This document shows, in pieces, positions 1-11,810 of a stretch of 64,000 nt of DNA (its first letter is position 1; every line of letters starts with the position of its first letter). Source of the DNA: Chionoecetes opilio (taxonomy: Eukaryota; Arthropoda; Malacostraca; Decapoda; Majidae); NCBI GenBank assembly GCA_016584305.1, contig JACEEZ010013982.1:195001-259000 (forward strand), written 5' to 3'. Under the pieces are notes generated by a model that worked only from the letters and a program-made list of their open reading frames with translations, did not search any database and was not told where the DNA came from. The position numbers were made by a program, and so were the translations under genes.

Positions 1-21
1 ATTAAAATAATAGCTTAGTTA

Positions 22-429
22 GTGTTCGCCACTTGTCTGAGGCGTTGGTGTAGAAAAACTGGACCCGAGTTATGCTTGCGAGTACATTTGAACGGCCCGC
101 CAGTACTGCACCACACAATGGCTGACCTCCACCTCCCGCCGCTGCCTGGCTTCCTCACAACTTCACACACCTATATAAGGCCTCCTGGACCTGATTTTAC
201 CTTAATTATGACACGTGTGCATTCACAAGGTATGCATGTTACTCTCGGTTGTGTTGAAAACTCACCTGTAATGGTCTGGGAAGAAATAGGATGGAATAAG
301 GCAGAGCAGTATGCAGGTGGGATGTGTAAACACCTGACTCAACGCAACCAGTGGAGCGCGACGAGTGGATGTTTTCAAATGATTCTTGTATACCGCCCCG
401 CGACGCAACGCGTCAATAAAATTTCTTGA
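22..429 (+). other. Unassigned 135-codon open frame
   Basis: An open frame of 135 codons that I do not recognise. It has no signal peptide, no membrane segment and no domain motif that I can name. A TATATAAG string lies inside it near 172-179 and AATAAA lies at its very end near 416-421. These could be a core promoter and a polyadenylation signal of unrelated transcripts, or chance. Nothing in the flanks supports it as a gene, and it should be treated as an open frame only. Confidence 0.12.
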
Positions 430-1518
<1,089 letters not shown>

Positions 1519-1854
1519 ACTGCTGTGGTGTGCCACAAGGATCAATATTAGGCCCAGTTTTGTTTTTGCTATATATAAATGACATTATTCGTTGCACTGA
1601 TAGATTGGAGTTTCTTCTTTATGCTGATGACACCACGATATATGTAAAAGGAAAAGATTTAAAAGTGATTGAAAATACCCTTAATGTAGAATTACAACAT
1701 GTGTCTGATTGGCTGAAAAGTAATAAATTGTCTTTAAATACTTCCAAATCGTGCTTCATGGTCTCCAGCCCTTTAATGACCAACACAACTCATGTTACCA
1801 TTAAAATGGAAAACTTCTTAATACAAGTTCATAAATTCAAGTTTTTAGGGATAA

Positions 1855-2268
1855 TTGACAGCGAGCTTCGCTCGCTGTCGCTTACCATAAGACCCGTGGA
1901 ACCAAGTTTCCGCCAAAAAGTGTATAACTACTCCTAAATATTGTTGGATTGAGCTGAAATTTGACATGCAAGTAGTGCTGTCAAAATCAATGGGGGTCGT
2001 CGGAAGAATTATTTTGCGTAAAACAAGCCTTTAATGAGTAATTAGCGTAAACTACTCCTAATTATTGTCGGATTGAGCTGAAATTCAACATCCAAGTAGT
2101 GCTGTCAAAATCAACGGGGTCTGTCTAACAAACATTTTGCATAGAACAAGCCCTTAATGAGTAATTCACGTAATGAGTTAATTGGCTGGAACGTGGCTCG
2201 CTGTCACGTTCCAGCCGCAAGAACTGAGCCAAAAGCAAAGGGGCCAGAGACTGGACGTCTATACTTGA
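1855..2268 (-). mobile_element. Hairpin-ended ~414-bp element, unit 1 (non-autonomous, Helitron-like)
   Basis: A 414-bp repeat inserted between A1854 and T2269 of the LINE. Read on the minus strand it starts TCAAGTATAGACG and ends in a hairpin with 10-bp arms (GACAGCGAGC / GCTCGCTGTC, 3-base loop) followed by AA. A second hairpin at 2184-2216 has 12-bp arms beginning GGCTGGAACGTG. Between the two hairpins lie two imperfect direct repeats of about 120 bp, each starting with a TAACTACTCCTAA-type string. It has no coding capacity. There is no target duplication, and removing the unit restores the LINE frame. The A^T target, 5' TC, 3' hairpin and lack of duplication are Helitron traits, but the canonical 3' CTRR is absent, so the class is inferred. 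Confidence 0.8.
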
Positions 2269-2288
2269 TCATAGACAGTAACTTATTA

Positions 2289-2702
2289 TTGACAGCGAGC
2301 TTCGCTCGCTGTCGCTTACCATAAGACCCGTGGAACCAAGTTTCCGCCAAAAAGTGTATAACTACTCCTAAATATTGTCGGATTGAGCTGAAATTTGACA
2401 TACAAGTATTGCTGTCAAAATCAATGGGGGTCGTCTGAAGAATTTTTTTGCGTAAAACAAGTCCTTAATGAGTAATTAGCGTAAAATACTCCTAATTATT
2501 GTCGGATTGAGCTGACATTCGACATCCAAATAGTGCTGTCAAAATCAATGGGGGTCTGTAAATAAACTTTTTGCATAGAACAAGCCCTTAATGAGTAATT
2601 CACGTAATGAGTTAATTGGCTGGAACGTGGCTCGCTGTCACGTTCCAGCCGCAAAAACTGAGCCAAAAGCAAAGGGGCCAGAGACTGGACGTCTATACTT
2701 GA
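2289..2702 (-). mobile_element. Hairpin-ended ~414-bp element, unit 2
   Basis: Same structure and orientation as unit 1, with scattered substitutions. It sits between A2288 and T2703, again an A^T site, 20 bp of LINE sequence downstream of unit 1. Excising it joins the LINE codons for SNLL and WKSHI in frame, which fixes both ends to the base. Confidence 0.8.
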
Positions 2703-2876
2703 TGGAAATCTCATATAAGTGACCTATGTACTAAAGTGTCCAGGCTAACAGGGATTTTATACAAAATAAGAAATTGTATTACCACTGCATGCATTAAGGA
2801 AATGTATTGACAGCGAGCTTCGCTCGCTGTCGCTTACCATAAGATCCGTGGAACCAAGTTTCCGCCAAAAATTGTA

Positions 2877-3291
2877 TCAAGTATAGACGTCCAGCCTCTG
2901 GCCCCTTTGCTTTTGGCTCAGTTCTTGCGGCTGGAACGTGACAGCGAGCCACGTTCCAGCCAATTAACTCATTACGTGAATTACTCATTAAGGGCTTGTT
3001 CTATGCAAAAAGTTTGTTATACAGACCCCCATTGATTTTGACAGCACTACTTGGATTTCGAATGTCAGCTCAATCCGACAATAATTAGGAGTAGTTTACG
3101 CTAATTACTCATTAAGGCCTTGTTTTACGCAAACCAATTCTTCCGACGACCCCCATTGATTTTGACAGCACTGCTTGCATGTCAAATTTCAGCTGAATCC
3201 GACAATAGTTAGGAGTAGTTATACACCTTTTGGCGGAAACTTGGTTCCACGGGTCTTATGGTAAGCGACAGCGAGCTTCGCTCGCTGTTAA
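2877..3291 (+). mobile_element. Hairpin-ended element, unit 4 (first of a head-to-tail dimer)
   Basis: A full unit in the plus orientation, beginning TCAAGTATAGACG and ending GCTGTTAA. Its terminal hairpin loop reads TTC, whereas every other unit reads GAA in the same orientation, so the loop is inverted relative to the family. The next unit begins immediately at 3292 with no spacer. Confidence 0.8.
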
Positions 3292-3706
3292 TCAAGTATA
3301 GACGTCCAGCCTCTGGCCCCTTTGCTTTTGGCTCAGTTCTTGCGGCTGGAACGTGACAGCGAGCCACGTTCCAGCCAATTAATTCATTACGCTAATTACT
3401 CATTAAGGGCTTGCTCTATGCAAAATGTTTGTTTTACAGACCCCCATTGATTTTGACAGCACTACTTGGATGTCGAATGTCAGCTCAATCTGACAATAAT
3501 TAGGAGTAGTTTACGCTAATTACTCATTAAGGGCTTGTTTTACGCAAAAAAAATCCTCCGACGACCCCCATTGATTTTGACAGGACTACTTGCATGTCAA
3601 ATTTCAGCTCAATCCGACAATAATTAGGAGAAGTTATACACTTTTAGGCGGAAACTTGGTTCCACGGTTCTTATGGTAAGCGACAGCGAGCGAAGCTCGC
3701 TGTCAA
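3292..3706 (+). mobile_element. Hairpin-ended element, unit 5 (second of a head-to-tail dimer)
   Basis: A full unit in the same orientation as unit 4 and directly abutting it. It ends CTGTCAA at 3706, where unit 3 resumes. A tight head-to-tail dimer inserted as one event is what rolling-circle replication can produce; two separate insertions at the junction cannot be excluded. Confidence 0.8.
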
Positions 3707-4055
3707 TAACTACTCCTAAACATTATCGGATTAAGCTGAAATTTGCCATGCAAGTAGTGCTGTCAAAATCAATGGGGGTCGTCGGAAGAACCTTTTTGCG
3801 TAAAACAAGCCCTTAATGAGTAATAAGCGTAAACTACTCCTAATTATTGTCGGATTGAGCTGAAATTTGACATGCATGTAGTGCTGACAAAATCAACGGG
3901 GGTCTGTACAACAAACATTTTGCGTAGAACAAGCCCTTAATGAGTAATTCACGTAATGAGTTAATTGGCTGGAACGTGGCTCGCTATCACGTTCCAGCCG
4001 CAAGAACTGAGCCAAAAGCAAAGGGGCCAGAGGCTGGACGTCTATACTTGATATA

Positions 4056-4470
4056 TTAAGTATAGACGTCCAGCCTCTGGGCCCTTTGCTTTTGGCTCAG
4101 TTCTTGCGGCTGGAACGTGACAGCGAGCCACGTTCCAGCCAATTAACTCATTACGTGAATTACTCATTAAGGGCTTGTTCTACGCAAAAAGTTTGTTTAA
4201 CAGACCCCCATTGATTTTGACAGCACTACTTGTATGTCGAATGTCAGCTCAATCCGACAATAATTAGGAGTAGTTTACGCTAATTGCTCATTAAGGGCTT
4301 GTTTTACGCAAAAAAAAAATTCCGACGGCCCCCATTAATTTTGACAGCACTACTTGCATGTCAAATTTCAGCTCAATCCGACAATATTTAGGAGTAGTTA
4401 TACACTTTTGGGCGGAAACTTGGTTCCACGGGTTTTATGGTAAGCGACAGCGAGCGAAGCTCGCTGTCAA
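4056..4470 (+). mobile_element. Hairpin-ended element, unit 6
   Basis: A full unit in the plus orientation, beginning TTAAGTATAGACG (one change from the usual TCAAG) and ending CTGTCAA. It lies between A4055 and T4471 of the LINE, again an A^T site. Only four bases of LINE (TATA, 4052-4055) separate it from unit 3, and they encode the isoleucine that the LINE frame needs. Confidence 0.8.
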
Positions 4471-4984
4471 TCATTAATATACCCACATTTATTATATTGT
4501 GCAGCTATCTGGGGCGGAGCCTACAAGACCTACATTGATCATCTGTGTCTTGCTCAGAAGAAAATAGTCCGGATAATGTTCTACAGATCAAAATATGACC
4601 ATACTGACCCTCTATTTCATAACAATAAGCTGTTAAAAGTACCTGCCATATTGTTCTTGCAAGCCTGTATATTTGTTTTTAATTCCCTAAACACATATAC
4701 ACAGCACATGATGGTGGCAGAAGACCCTTTCAACTAAGAATCCCACGGTGCAGAACCACACATGCCCAACAAAACATAGGTACACGGGGGCGCAGATACT
4801 GGAATGATTTACCAGAAAATCTCAGAAATTCCCTTTCATTGTCTTCTTGCAAGTATAATGCTAAACAACATTTGATAAATAGATACCAGCGAAATTAAAA
4901 CTATATTGCTTTTTGTTTAACTCTTCTATTTTCACATATATTTAGAAACTTATTACTATGCATGGGCTCAATAACACAGCTGCA

Positions 4985-5275
4985 AATGTATGTGTATGTG
5001 TGCATATGTGTATATGTGCATATGTGTGTGTGTATGTGTGTGTGTATGCATGTGTGTATGTATGTGTATGTGTATATGTATGTGTGTATGTATATGTATA
5101 TATGTATGTGTATATGTGTATGTGTGTGTATATATGTGTATGTATGTGTGTATATGATCATGTGCGTGTGTTTATGTATGTACGCATTTTGTGCATAGAT
5201 GTATATGTATGTGGGTATATATGTATGTGTATACGTGGTATACGTATGTCTTCAAATGTATAAATAAGCGTGTAT
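4985..5275. repeat. (TG)n/(TATG)n imperfect microsatellite
   Basis: An imperfect array of TGTG, TATG and TGCA words downstream of the LINE coding end. The open frames across it are low-complexity artefacts. Confidence 0.9.
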
Positions 5276-5394
5276 GTATGTATAGTCATATACATAATGT
5301 TTTATTTTTTATGTACAAAGAACCTGCATGTGCATGTATGTTTCTGTATAAGTATGCATAATATGTACTTTGTTTCTGTCTTAGGAATATATTT

Positions 5395-5525
5395 TTGCCG
5401 TAAAGTCGGGGGCCTTTAGCTCCCGTCTACTTGCTAGAATGTATAAGCGATTAGGTCTGTATAAGAGCTTCGGCTCAACAGACCTGGGCTGCAAATACAA
5501 TATTGTATAAGAAATATGATATTAT
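5395..5525 (+). mobile_element. Probable LINE 3' untranslated end
   Basis: A non-coding, moderately GC-rich segment containing AGTCGGGGGCCTTTAGCTCC and GAGCTTCGGCTCAACAGACC. It lies downstream of the LINE C-terminus and the TG array and may be the 3' end of the same element. Assignment rests on position and composition only. Confidence 0.35.
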
Positions 5526-5551
5526 GTTACAAAGGCCAATAACAAGTCAAA

Positions 5552-5783
<232 letters not shown>

Positions 5784-5805
5784 TATAGGGCAAGATATTT
5801 TCTCT

Positions 5806-6308
5806 TATGTTTGTTTCGTTGAAAGAGATGGCTATATCGACAATTTTAATTTTCTTTAATATGTTTTCTTTATTTCGTAAGATTGTCTTATTCTCTTTAC
5901 AAAGGCTTGTGATGCTTTCTACAAATCGTTTCGCCAGATCGCGATTTCGAGTTACTCTAACTCATCTTCCGTGGCAATGGAGTGGGTGGTTATCGTCTCG
6001 GTGGTAGTGAAGAGAGTGTGAGGCGGGGCTTTTTCTTTTCCTTTTGTCTATTTTGCCCCCATCGCGGGGACACACGGGCTATGGGGAGCCCAGCCCGTCA
6101 GAGAGAAGCAAACAGAGTGTGAGAGGCGGAGGGAACAAAGAGACAACGGACTAGTAGGTCGGGGCGGAGCTGGTCTGCAGTAGCTGGAGGTCCTTGACGA
6201 AGACAACCTGAATGGCCTGATTGAAGATCCCGGGGGAGAGGGATAAGCCCATCGCGTCGGCGAGCGAGATGGAGAGGCAGCTCCTCCCCAAGCCGAGCGG
6301 GCCGCCAT
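5806..6308. other. Unassigned, partly GC-rich
   Basis: Nothing recognisable. The portion 6010-6305 is distinctly GC-rich compared with its flanks and carries open frames on both strands, but no domain is visible. Confidence 0.3.
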
Positions 6309-6670
6309 TTAAGGAATGTGCGAGTGCCTGGCTCCGTTTGCCTCGTGCATCGTTGTTGCGGATTGGTTATTCAACAGCGTAGTGCTCCTTCTCATGCTTG
6401 GAAGAACTTGTAGGTCCGATGCTTGAATGTTAAAGCACGGTTCTAATTCATTGTTGTAACGGGCTTCCAAGATAGAGAGACGGTGTTTATCAGGGCATGT
6501 TGTAATGACGTCTGTGTTATATTCCAGTGTTTTTATAGGGAGAGTTGCCTGATGTTTTTGTTGTAAGAGGTTTCTTGGGGATCCTGAGGCGAGGTGGTAG
6601 CTCAGGCGTCTGCTTAACTTCAACGTTGTCATACCGACAAAGACGATATTCTCAGCGATGAAGCCAAGTT
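6309..6670 (-). pseudogene. GIY-YIG-like endonuclease fragment, Penelope-like or LINE-derived
   Basis: Reading leftward from about 6670 the frame gives ENIVFVGMTTLKLSRRL, resembling the 'xYIGxTxxxLxxRLxxH' core of GIY-YIG nucleases. It continues SYHLASGSP, NTDVITTCPDKHRLSILEA and FNIQASDLQVLPSMRRST. A block with an 'LSILEA' helix after a GIY-YIG core is typical of C-terminal endonuclease domains of Penelope-like elements. There the domain nicks target DNA and the N-terminal part is a reverse transcriptase. No RT block is seen upstream (6670-6960), so this is an orphan C-terminus. It ends HSHIP stop at 6309. The first Y of YIG is replaced by V, so activity is doubtful even if transcribed. Confidence 0.5.
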
Positions 6671-6968
6671 TAAAAAGATAACAAGAAACCCCCCAGAAGC
6701 TCTGAAGAAGAAAATAAGCAAACTCATCTAGTCAAACAACGCTACTAGCAGCACGCACCTTTAATTTCAACAAGATTGCTGGAGAATATTGTTTGGGATA
6801 CTGCTATGTCAACATAAAAACGCCTAAACCTGGAAACTAGCTCAGACCCATCCTTTCACAAATCCCAACATCGTACATATAATAAGGCATCGCGAAAAAA
6901 GCTGGGCTGCATTCAGTAGGGCAAAGCGCAAGCGTCCACATGCAGGCGCTCGATGACGTAGGCATATA

Positions 6969-7459
6969 GCGCATTTTCGTGACGTTCACCGCCCTGGTTC
7001 AGTCCAGTCCGGACCGGGTCAGGGTGGACTGATGGTCGCGAAAATACATCGAGACTAGCCCCGTCCCATTCGTCGTTCCTATTGGCTGGGGGATCGAGTG
7101 GGCGGTACTGAACTGAACTGTGGAGGCGGCAGGCGTCCATCTTGTCAATATCCTTTTTGTCGTCCGCCTTTTAACCTGTGCTGAAGACTTTACAACTACC
7201 ACGCCTGTAATACTTTAGTCTTATGGTCGGCCATCATGGTGTTTCATGTCTTATCAGGAGCACGAGAAGCTCCTGGTCGCCTTCCCCGCTGACTGTAGTG
7301 CGCATGCGCCAGTTCTCCCCACACTGGTCCAAGGTGGTCCTGGTATGTGGGCCGGACCGGACTGGACTGGGCTGAACCGTTCTAGACTGCCTCGCAAAAA
7401 CAGTGACCGCCCGGGACTAGCCCAGTCCAGACCGGGCCAGAGCGGTCGCGAAAATACGC
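6969..7459. mobile_element. TA-flanked MITE, copy A (~491 bp)
   Basis: Terminal inverted repeats start GCGCATTTTCGTGAC at the left and, on the other strand, GCGTATTTTCGCGACC at the right. Each end is flanked by TA (6967-6968 and 7460-7461). The subterminal 50 bp are rich in CCAGTCC/GGACTGG words that also pair across the element. No ORF of its own is convincing. The TA target duplication suggests mobilisation by a Tc1/mariner-type transposase, which is inference. Close relatives occur at 36421-36915, 36930-38071, 39040-39535 and 48165-49593. Confidence 0.7.
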
Positions 7460-7549
7460 TAGTACACTATGCCGAGCGCTCGCTAACCCCGCACTACAGC
7501 CCGGGGAGGTGATTCGCCACTGAGTTGCCAGCTCGCGCCACAATAAGGT

Positions 7550-8690
7550 GTCAGGGCCGAGGTGGTTATCAATTAATATTACCAAACCTAAGTGGTGTTC
7601 CTCAGGATTCTGTCATATCATCCACTCTTTTTCTATTATTTATTAATGATCTTCTAACTCTAACTCAATTTTCTATAAACTCCTACACTGATGATTCTAC
7701 TCTGTATTTTTCAATGTAGTTCATTAGACGTCCAACTCAACAGGAACTAAGTGATTCACGGAGAAATGTCATAGAGCGCCTAACTTCTGATCTTTTTCTA
7801 ATTTCTAATTGGGGCAAAGCAAACCTTGCTTTGTTCAATGCCTCAAAAACCCAATTTCTTCAGCTATCAACTCGATATAACCTTTCAGACAACTACCCCC
7901 TCTTATTCAACGACACTCAACTGTCTCCCTCTTCTACAATTAACATTCTAGGACTATCCTTTACTAAAAATCTGAACTAGAAATATCACATCTCATCTCT
8001 TGCTAAAACAGCATATATAAAGTTAGGTGTCCTGTGGCGTCTGCGTCCATTTTTTCCTCTCTTCCAATTGCTTGCTCTGTACAGGGGCCTTATTCGCCCA
8101 TGTATGTAATATGCCTCTCATGTTTGGGAAGGATCAACTCATACAGCTCACCTAAACAGGGTTTAGTCAAAAGCTTTTCGTCTCATCAACTCCCCTCCTC
8201 TGACTGACTGTCTCTGCCTCAATGTTACTTCTCTTGCTATCTTCTACCGTTATTTTCATGCTCACTGCTCTTCTGAACTTGCAAACTACATGGCTTGCCC
8301 CCTCCCGCGGCCTCGCCGCACAAGACTTTCTACTTATTAACATCCCTATTATGTATATATGCCTAATGCAAGAGTTAACCAGTATCTTAAATCGTTCGAT
8401 CCTTTCACTAGTAAACTCTGGAACTCTCTTTCTGTTTCTAATTTTCCAACTTTTTACGACTTAAATCTTTTCAAGAGAGGAGTAACAAGACACCTCCCGA
8501 ACGAAATTGGCCCACCCCCCTTTTCATATTATCTTACTGTCTTCTTTACAGGGACTGGCAGGGTCTTTATTATTTCTTTCTGTTTTGCCCTCGGCCAGTC
8601 CTTTGCGATATTAGAAAAGAAAAAAAACACTTCCAACTCTGCAGGATTTTCAGTGATTAACTTAGTGATGACACAGAACCCTTAACTTCT
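7550..8690 (+). pseudogene. Decayed LINE reverse transcriptase, copy 1 of a pair
   Basis: Fragments of a non-LTR RT in shifting frames. Near 7594 SGVPQDSVISSTLFLLFIND (motif B region), then INSYTDDSTLYFS with YTDD in place of YADD, then NWGKANLALFNASKTQFLQL, INILGLSFTKNL, and the C-terminal ANYMACPLPRP, ARVNQYLKSFDPFTSKLWNS. In-frame stops include those at about 7717 and 7978. It starts right after MITE copy A and lacks the upstream RT and endonuclease, as expected for a 5'-truncated insertion. The tail 8520-8690 resembles a 3' untranslated region. Confidence 0.75.
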
Positions 8691-8811
8691 GATCTTTCTT
8701 TTTATTTGAATGGGGTAAAGCTAACATTGTTATGTTCAATGCCTCAATAACCCAATTTCATTGTCTAGTTGTTCGATATAACCTTCCAGTCAACGTAGGT
8801 AAAAATTGCGA

Positions 8812-8905
<94 letters not shown>

Positions 8906-9690
8906 CAACACGGACAGAAAATTACTAGAGCTTATTGCAAGGTATTTTTTTTCTTCTTTCCCTTTTCTTCCATGACACTCGGTTGTCTTCATCTTAATAA
9001 AAAATGAACATTCTTTGGCTTTCCTATAATAAATATATTATTTGTCTATTGTGGCGTCTACGTCCATTATTTGCTTTATCCTAACTGCTTGATCTGTAGT
9101 GGCCTTATCCGGCCATTTTTGGGAAATGCCTCATGTTTTGAAGGGATACACTCATACAGCCCTCCTAAATAGGGTGGAGACAGAAGCCTTTCGTCTCATT
9201 AACACCCCTCTCTCTGACTGACTGCCTTCAATATCTTAATCACTGTTGCAATGTTGCATCTCTTGCTATCTTCTACCACTATTGTCATACTTAACTGCTC
9301 TTCTGAGCCTGTCCACTGCTAACTGCATGTCTTTCCCCTTCCCGAGGCCTTGCTGCACAAGACTTTCTACTTACTCTCATCTTTATTCTGTCCATCTTCC
9401 TAATGTCAGAATTTACCAGTGTCTTCAATTTTTCATCCGTTTCACTGGTAAACTCAGGAACAATCTTCCTCTTTCTATTTTTCCACCTTCATCCGACTTG
9501 AATTACCTTCACGAGAAGAGTATCAAGACATCTAATCTCCAAAACTAAAATGGCCCACTCTCTTTCCTACCATCTCCTACTATATGCTTATAGGGTCTAT
9601 AGCTAGGGTCTGGCAGCTAGCGGTTTTATATTGTTTACATTTTTGTTTGCTCTTGGCCAGTCCTTTATGATGAAGAATATAGTCTTTATT
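8690..9690 (+). pseudogene. Decayed LINE reverse transcriptase 3' portion, copy 2
   Basis: This repeats the order of copy 1 at lower identity: a block matching 7780-7880 (8690-8800), then a (GA)n array, then TGGCGTCTACGTCCATTATT (compare 8033-8052), VETEAFRLINTPL, and near 9330 CMSFPFPRPCCTRLSTYSHL followed by NVRIYQCLQFFIRFTGKLRN. A segment matching about 7880-8030 of copy 1 is replaced by the GA array and unmatched sequence. Frames are broken throughout. Confidence 0.65.
8815..8902. repeat. (GA)n microsatellite inside the LINE remnant
   Basis: A pure GA array of about 88 bp lying within the second LINE copy, where copy 1 has unique sequence. Confidence 0.95.
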
Positions 9691-9766
9691 ATACAAATTA
9701 ATAGTATTATTATCAAAACAAATTTTTAACATTATTATTATCTAAATGTTTATTGAATCACATCCA

Positions 9767-9770
<4 letters not shown>

Positions 9771-9813
<43 letters not shown>

Positions 9814-9895
9814 CCCCCCTCTCTCTCTCTTTTCTCCCCTCTCTCTCTCTCTCTTCTCTTCTCTCCCCTCCCCTCTCTCTCTTCTCCTCTTTTCT
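9771..9895. repeat. (CT)n microsatellite, interrupted
   Basis: A CT array with CC/TTTT interruptions. The flanking sequence to 10230 holds nothing that I recognise. Confidence 0.95.
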
Positions 9896-10235
9896 CTTTT
9901 TTACTTATTATCTACAATCGATTAATTTACGTACATACAAAGCTCTACACCATTCACTTAAGACCACACATTCCACCCACACTCATTCCATATCCACTTT
10001 CACTAATTTATGTTTCCATGCATTCTGTTTGTAGTCATTCATTCTTCTCCCACTCACAACTCTACTTACTCATTACACCATCTCTATCTCATTTCATGTT
10101 TATTCCATTTTAATTCATAACACAGTTGCTTCCTCTGCTCGCTAAAATACTTTGTCACCTTTAGTATGATCAATCCTGTTTGTTGTTCATCCCCTTCAAT
10201 AAGCTCTAGTAATTTTCAGAGTCCTATGTGTTGAA

Positions 10236-10272
10236 TTTCTCTTCTTCTCTCTCTCTCTCTCCCCTCTCTCTC

Positions 10273-10321
<49 letters not shown>

Positions 10322-10465
10322 CTCTCTCTCCCCCTTTTTCTCTCTCTCTTTTCTCTCCTCTCTCTCTCTTCTCTCCTTCATCCTCATTCTCTTTAATTTT
10401 CTCACCCTCTTTTTGCTCCTCTTCTCTTCGTTCTTCTCTTCTTCCTCCTCCCTCCTCCTTCTTTT
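10236..10465. repeat. (CT)n / CT-rich tract
   Basis: An interrupted CT array grading into CTTCTC-rich sequence. The Arg/Glu-rich and Ser/Leu-rich open frames across it are repeat artefacts. Confidence 0.93.
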
Positions 10466-10671
10466 CCACAACTGAAAAAGTTTTGGAAGCCACCTTTTTA
10501 ATTTGCTCTTCTTAAATTGCCTTCCTTTTTACCATAAATTCTTGACAACTGAGGAAAGTTTTAACGCAGGGGAATTTAAGCAAGTATAAATTACAAGCAG
10601 TCATCAGTTTTTGTAGTGGGGTATGGGGAAGTTAAGTTGGATGAGAGAAGAAAGTAGTAGTATTAGAGAGA

Positions 10672-10892
10672 GCTAGTAGTAGTAGTAGTAGTAGAGTAGT
10701 AGTAGTAGTATTTAATGTAGTAGTAGTAGTATAGTAGTAAGTATATAGTAGTATAGTATAGTAATAGTTATTATAGTTTTAATTATTATTATTAGTAGTA
10801 GTAGTTATATTATTATTATTATTATTATTTGTATATTTTATATATGTTATAATTAGTAGTAGTAGACTAGTAGTAGAAGCAGTAGTATTAGC

Positions 10893-10935
<43 letters not shown>

Positions 10936-10985
10936 ATAGTAATAGTAGTGGTGATGGTGGCTGCTGTCGTTGTAGTAATATAAAA
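10672..10985. repeat. (TAG)n trinucleotide array
   Basis: An array of TAG/GTA triplets with several decayed and AT-rich interruptions (10740-10860). Confidence 0.93.
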
Positions 10986-11149
10986 AGTAAGTAATAGTAT
11001 TGGTATTAGTAGTTATAGTAATAATAACATTAACTAAACAATATTCATTACTATAGTTGTCGAGGTAATAACTTCAATTATTCAAGGTTTCATTTTGTCA
11101 AACAAAACTTTTATTATGATTATTTTTATCATAACCGATAAGACAATAA

Positions 11150-11332
11150 GTGACCTTATAGTGCGGTATGTAATGTTAGGAAAAGGGCTCCCGTAGGATT
11201 TTTGTGCTAAAATTGATTTTTTTGCAGTTCTGGCTTCTATAGGTATCAGATTAACAGAAAAAGATGGGGTCCCAATTTTCAGACCCCTTACCCCCCTTTT
11301 GGGGGTCACTTCCCTTTGGGCCCCCGGGCACT
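11150..11332 (+). repeat. Left terminal inverted repeat of the 5.9-kb element
   Basis: This is the inverse of 16865-17053. The best conserved core is about 11190-11310, with a small gap near 11172-11190 where the right copy is shorter. Confidence 0.75.
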
Positions 11333-11810
11333 AAACCATGCACCTATCTTCCGCCAATAATTGCCGATTTTCATAATTTGAGTATCCTTTTGTAGGTTTT
11401 CAGGTATGCGAGTCGATTTATAGCACTCAAAAAGAAACCCGGGAAGTGCCCCTTATAGCACTTCCGGCCAGATTTAGCATTTCCCGGTTCAGAGTATAGG
11501 GTCTAACTCCATTTTTTCTTTTTCAGGCATGTTGAAGAAGCAGTTTTGAGCTCAGCCCAGATATACCCTGTGAACTAAAGATCGTGGTAGTATCGCCAAT
11601 ATGTCGGAGGAGACGGGTTTGCTGATCTGTAAAAAAGGTGCCACATCAAAGAGCAATTGGTGACAACCCGGGTTTATGACAGATGAAATTTTACAACACT
11701 GCCCAAGAGAGAGTGTCTTTTGGGTGATACTGAAAGTGACATTCATAGATTACTAAATTACTTGTCAGGTTTAAATGAAGGAAACTCAAGTACGTTCGGT
11801 ATCATAGTGA

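Larger units (their letters stand above)
2807..4051 (-). mobile_element. Hairpin-ended element, unit 3, split by a nested dimer
   Basis: The unit is present as 2807-2876 and 3707-4051, about 415 bp in total. It was interrupted at an internal A^T site by units 4 and 5: 2876 ends in ...TTGTA and 3707 resumes TAACTACTCC, which together match the uninterrupted sequence of unit 1. Its own insertion site in the LINE is A2806^T4052. Confidence 0.8.

Noticed and set aside
2807..4470. CRISPR-like array, because of repeated palindromic words with unique-looking spacers
   Set aside because: The units are ~414 bp, occur in both orientations, and interrupt a LINE at defined sites. The genome is eukaryotic.
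4901..5263. Tyr/Val/Cys- or Thr/His-rich frames over TG/TATG arrays (also 28907-29152, 31265-31626)
   Set aside because: Low-complexity artefacts of GT-type repeats.
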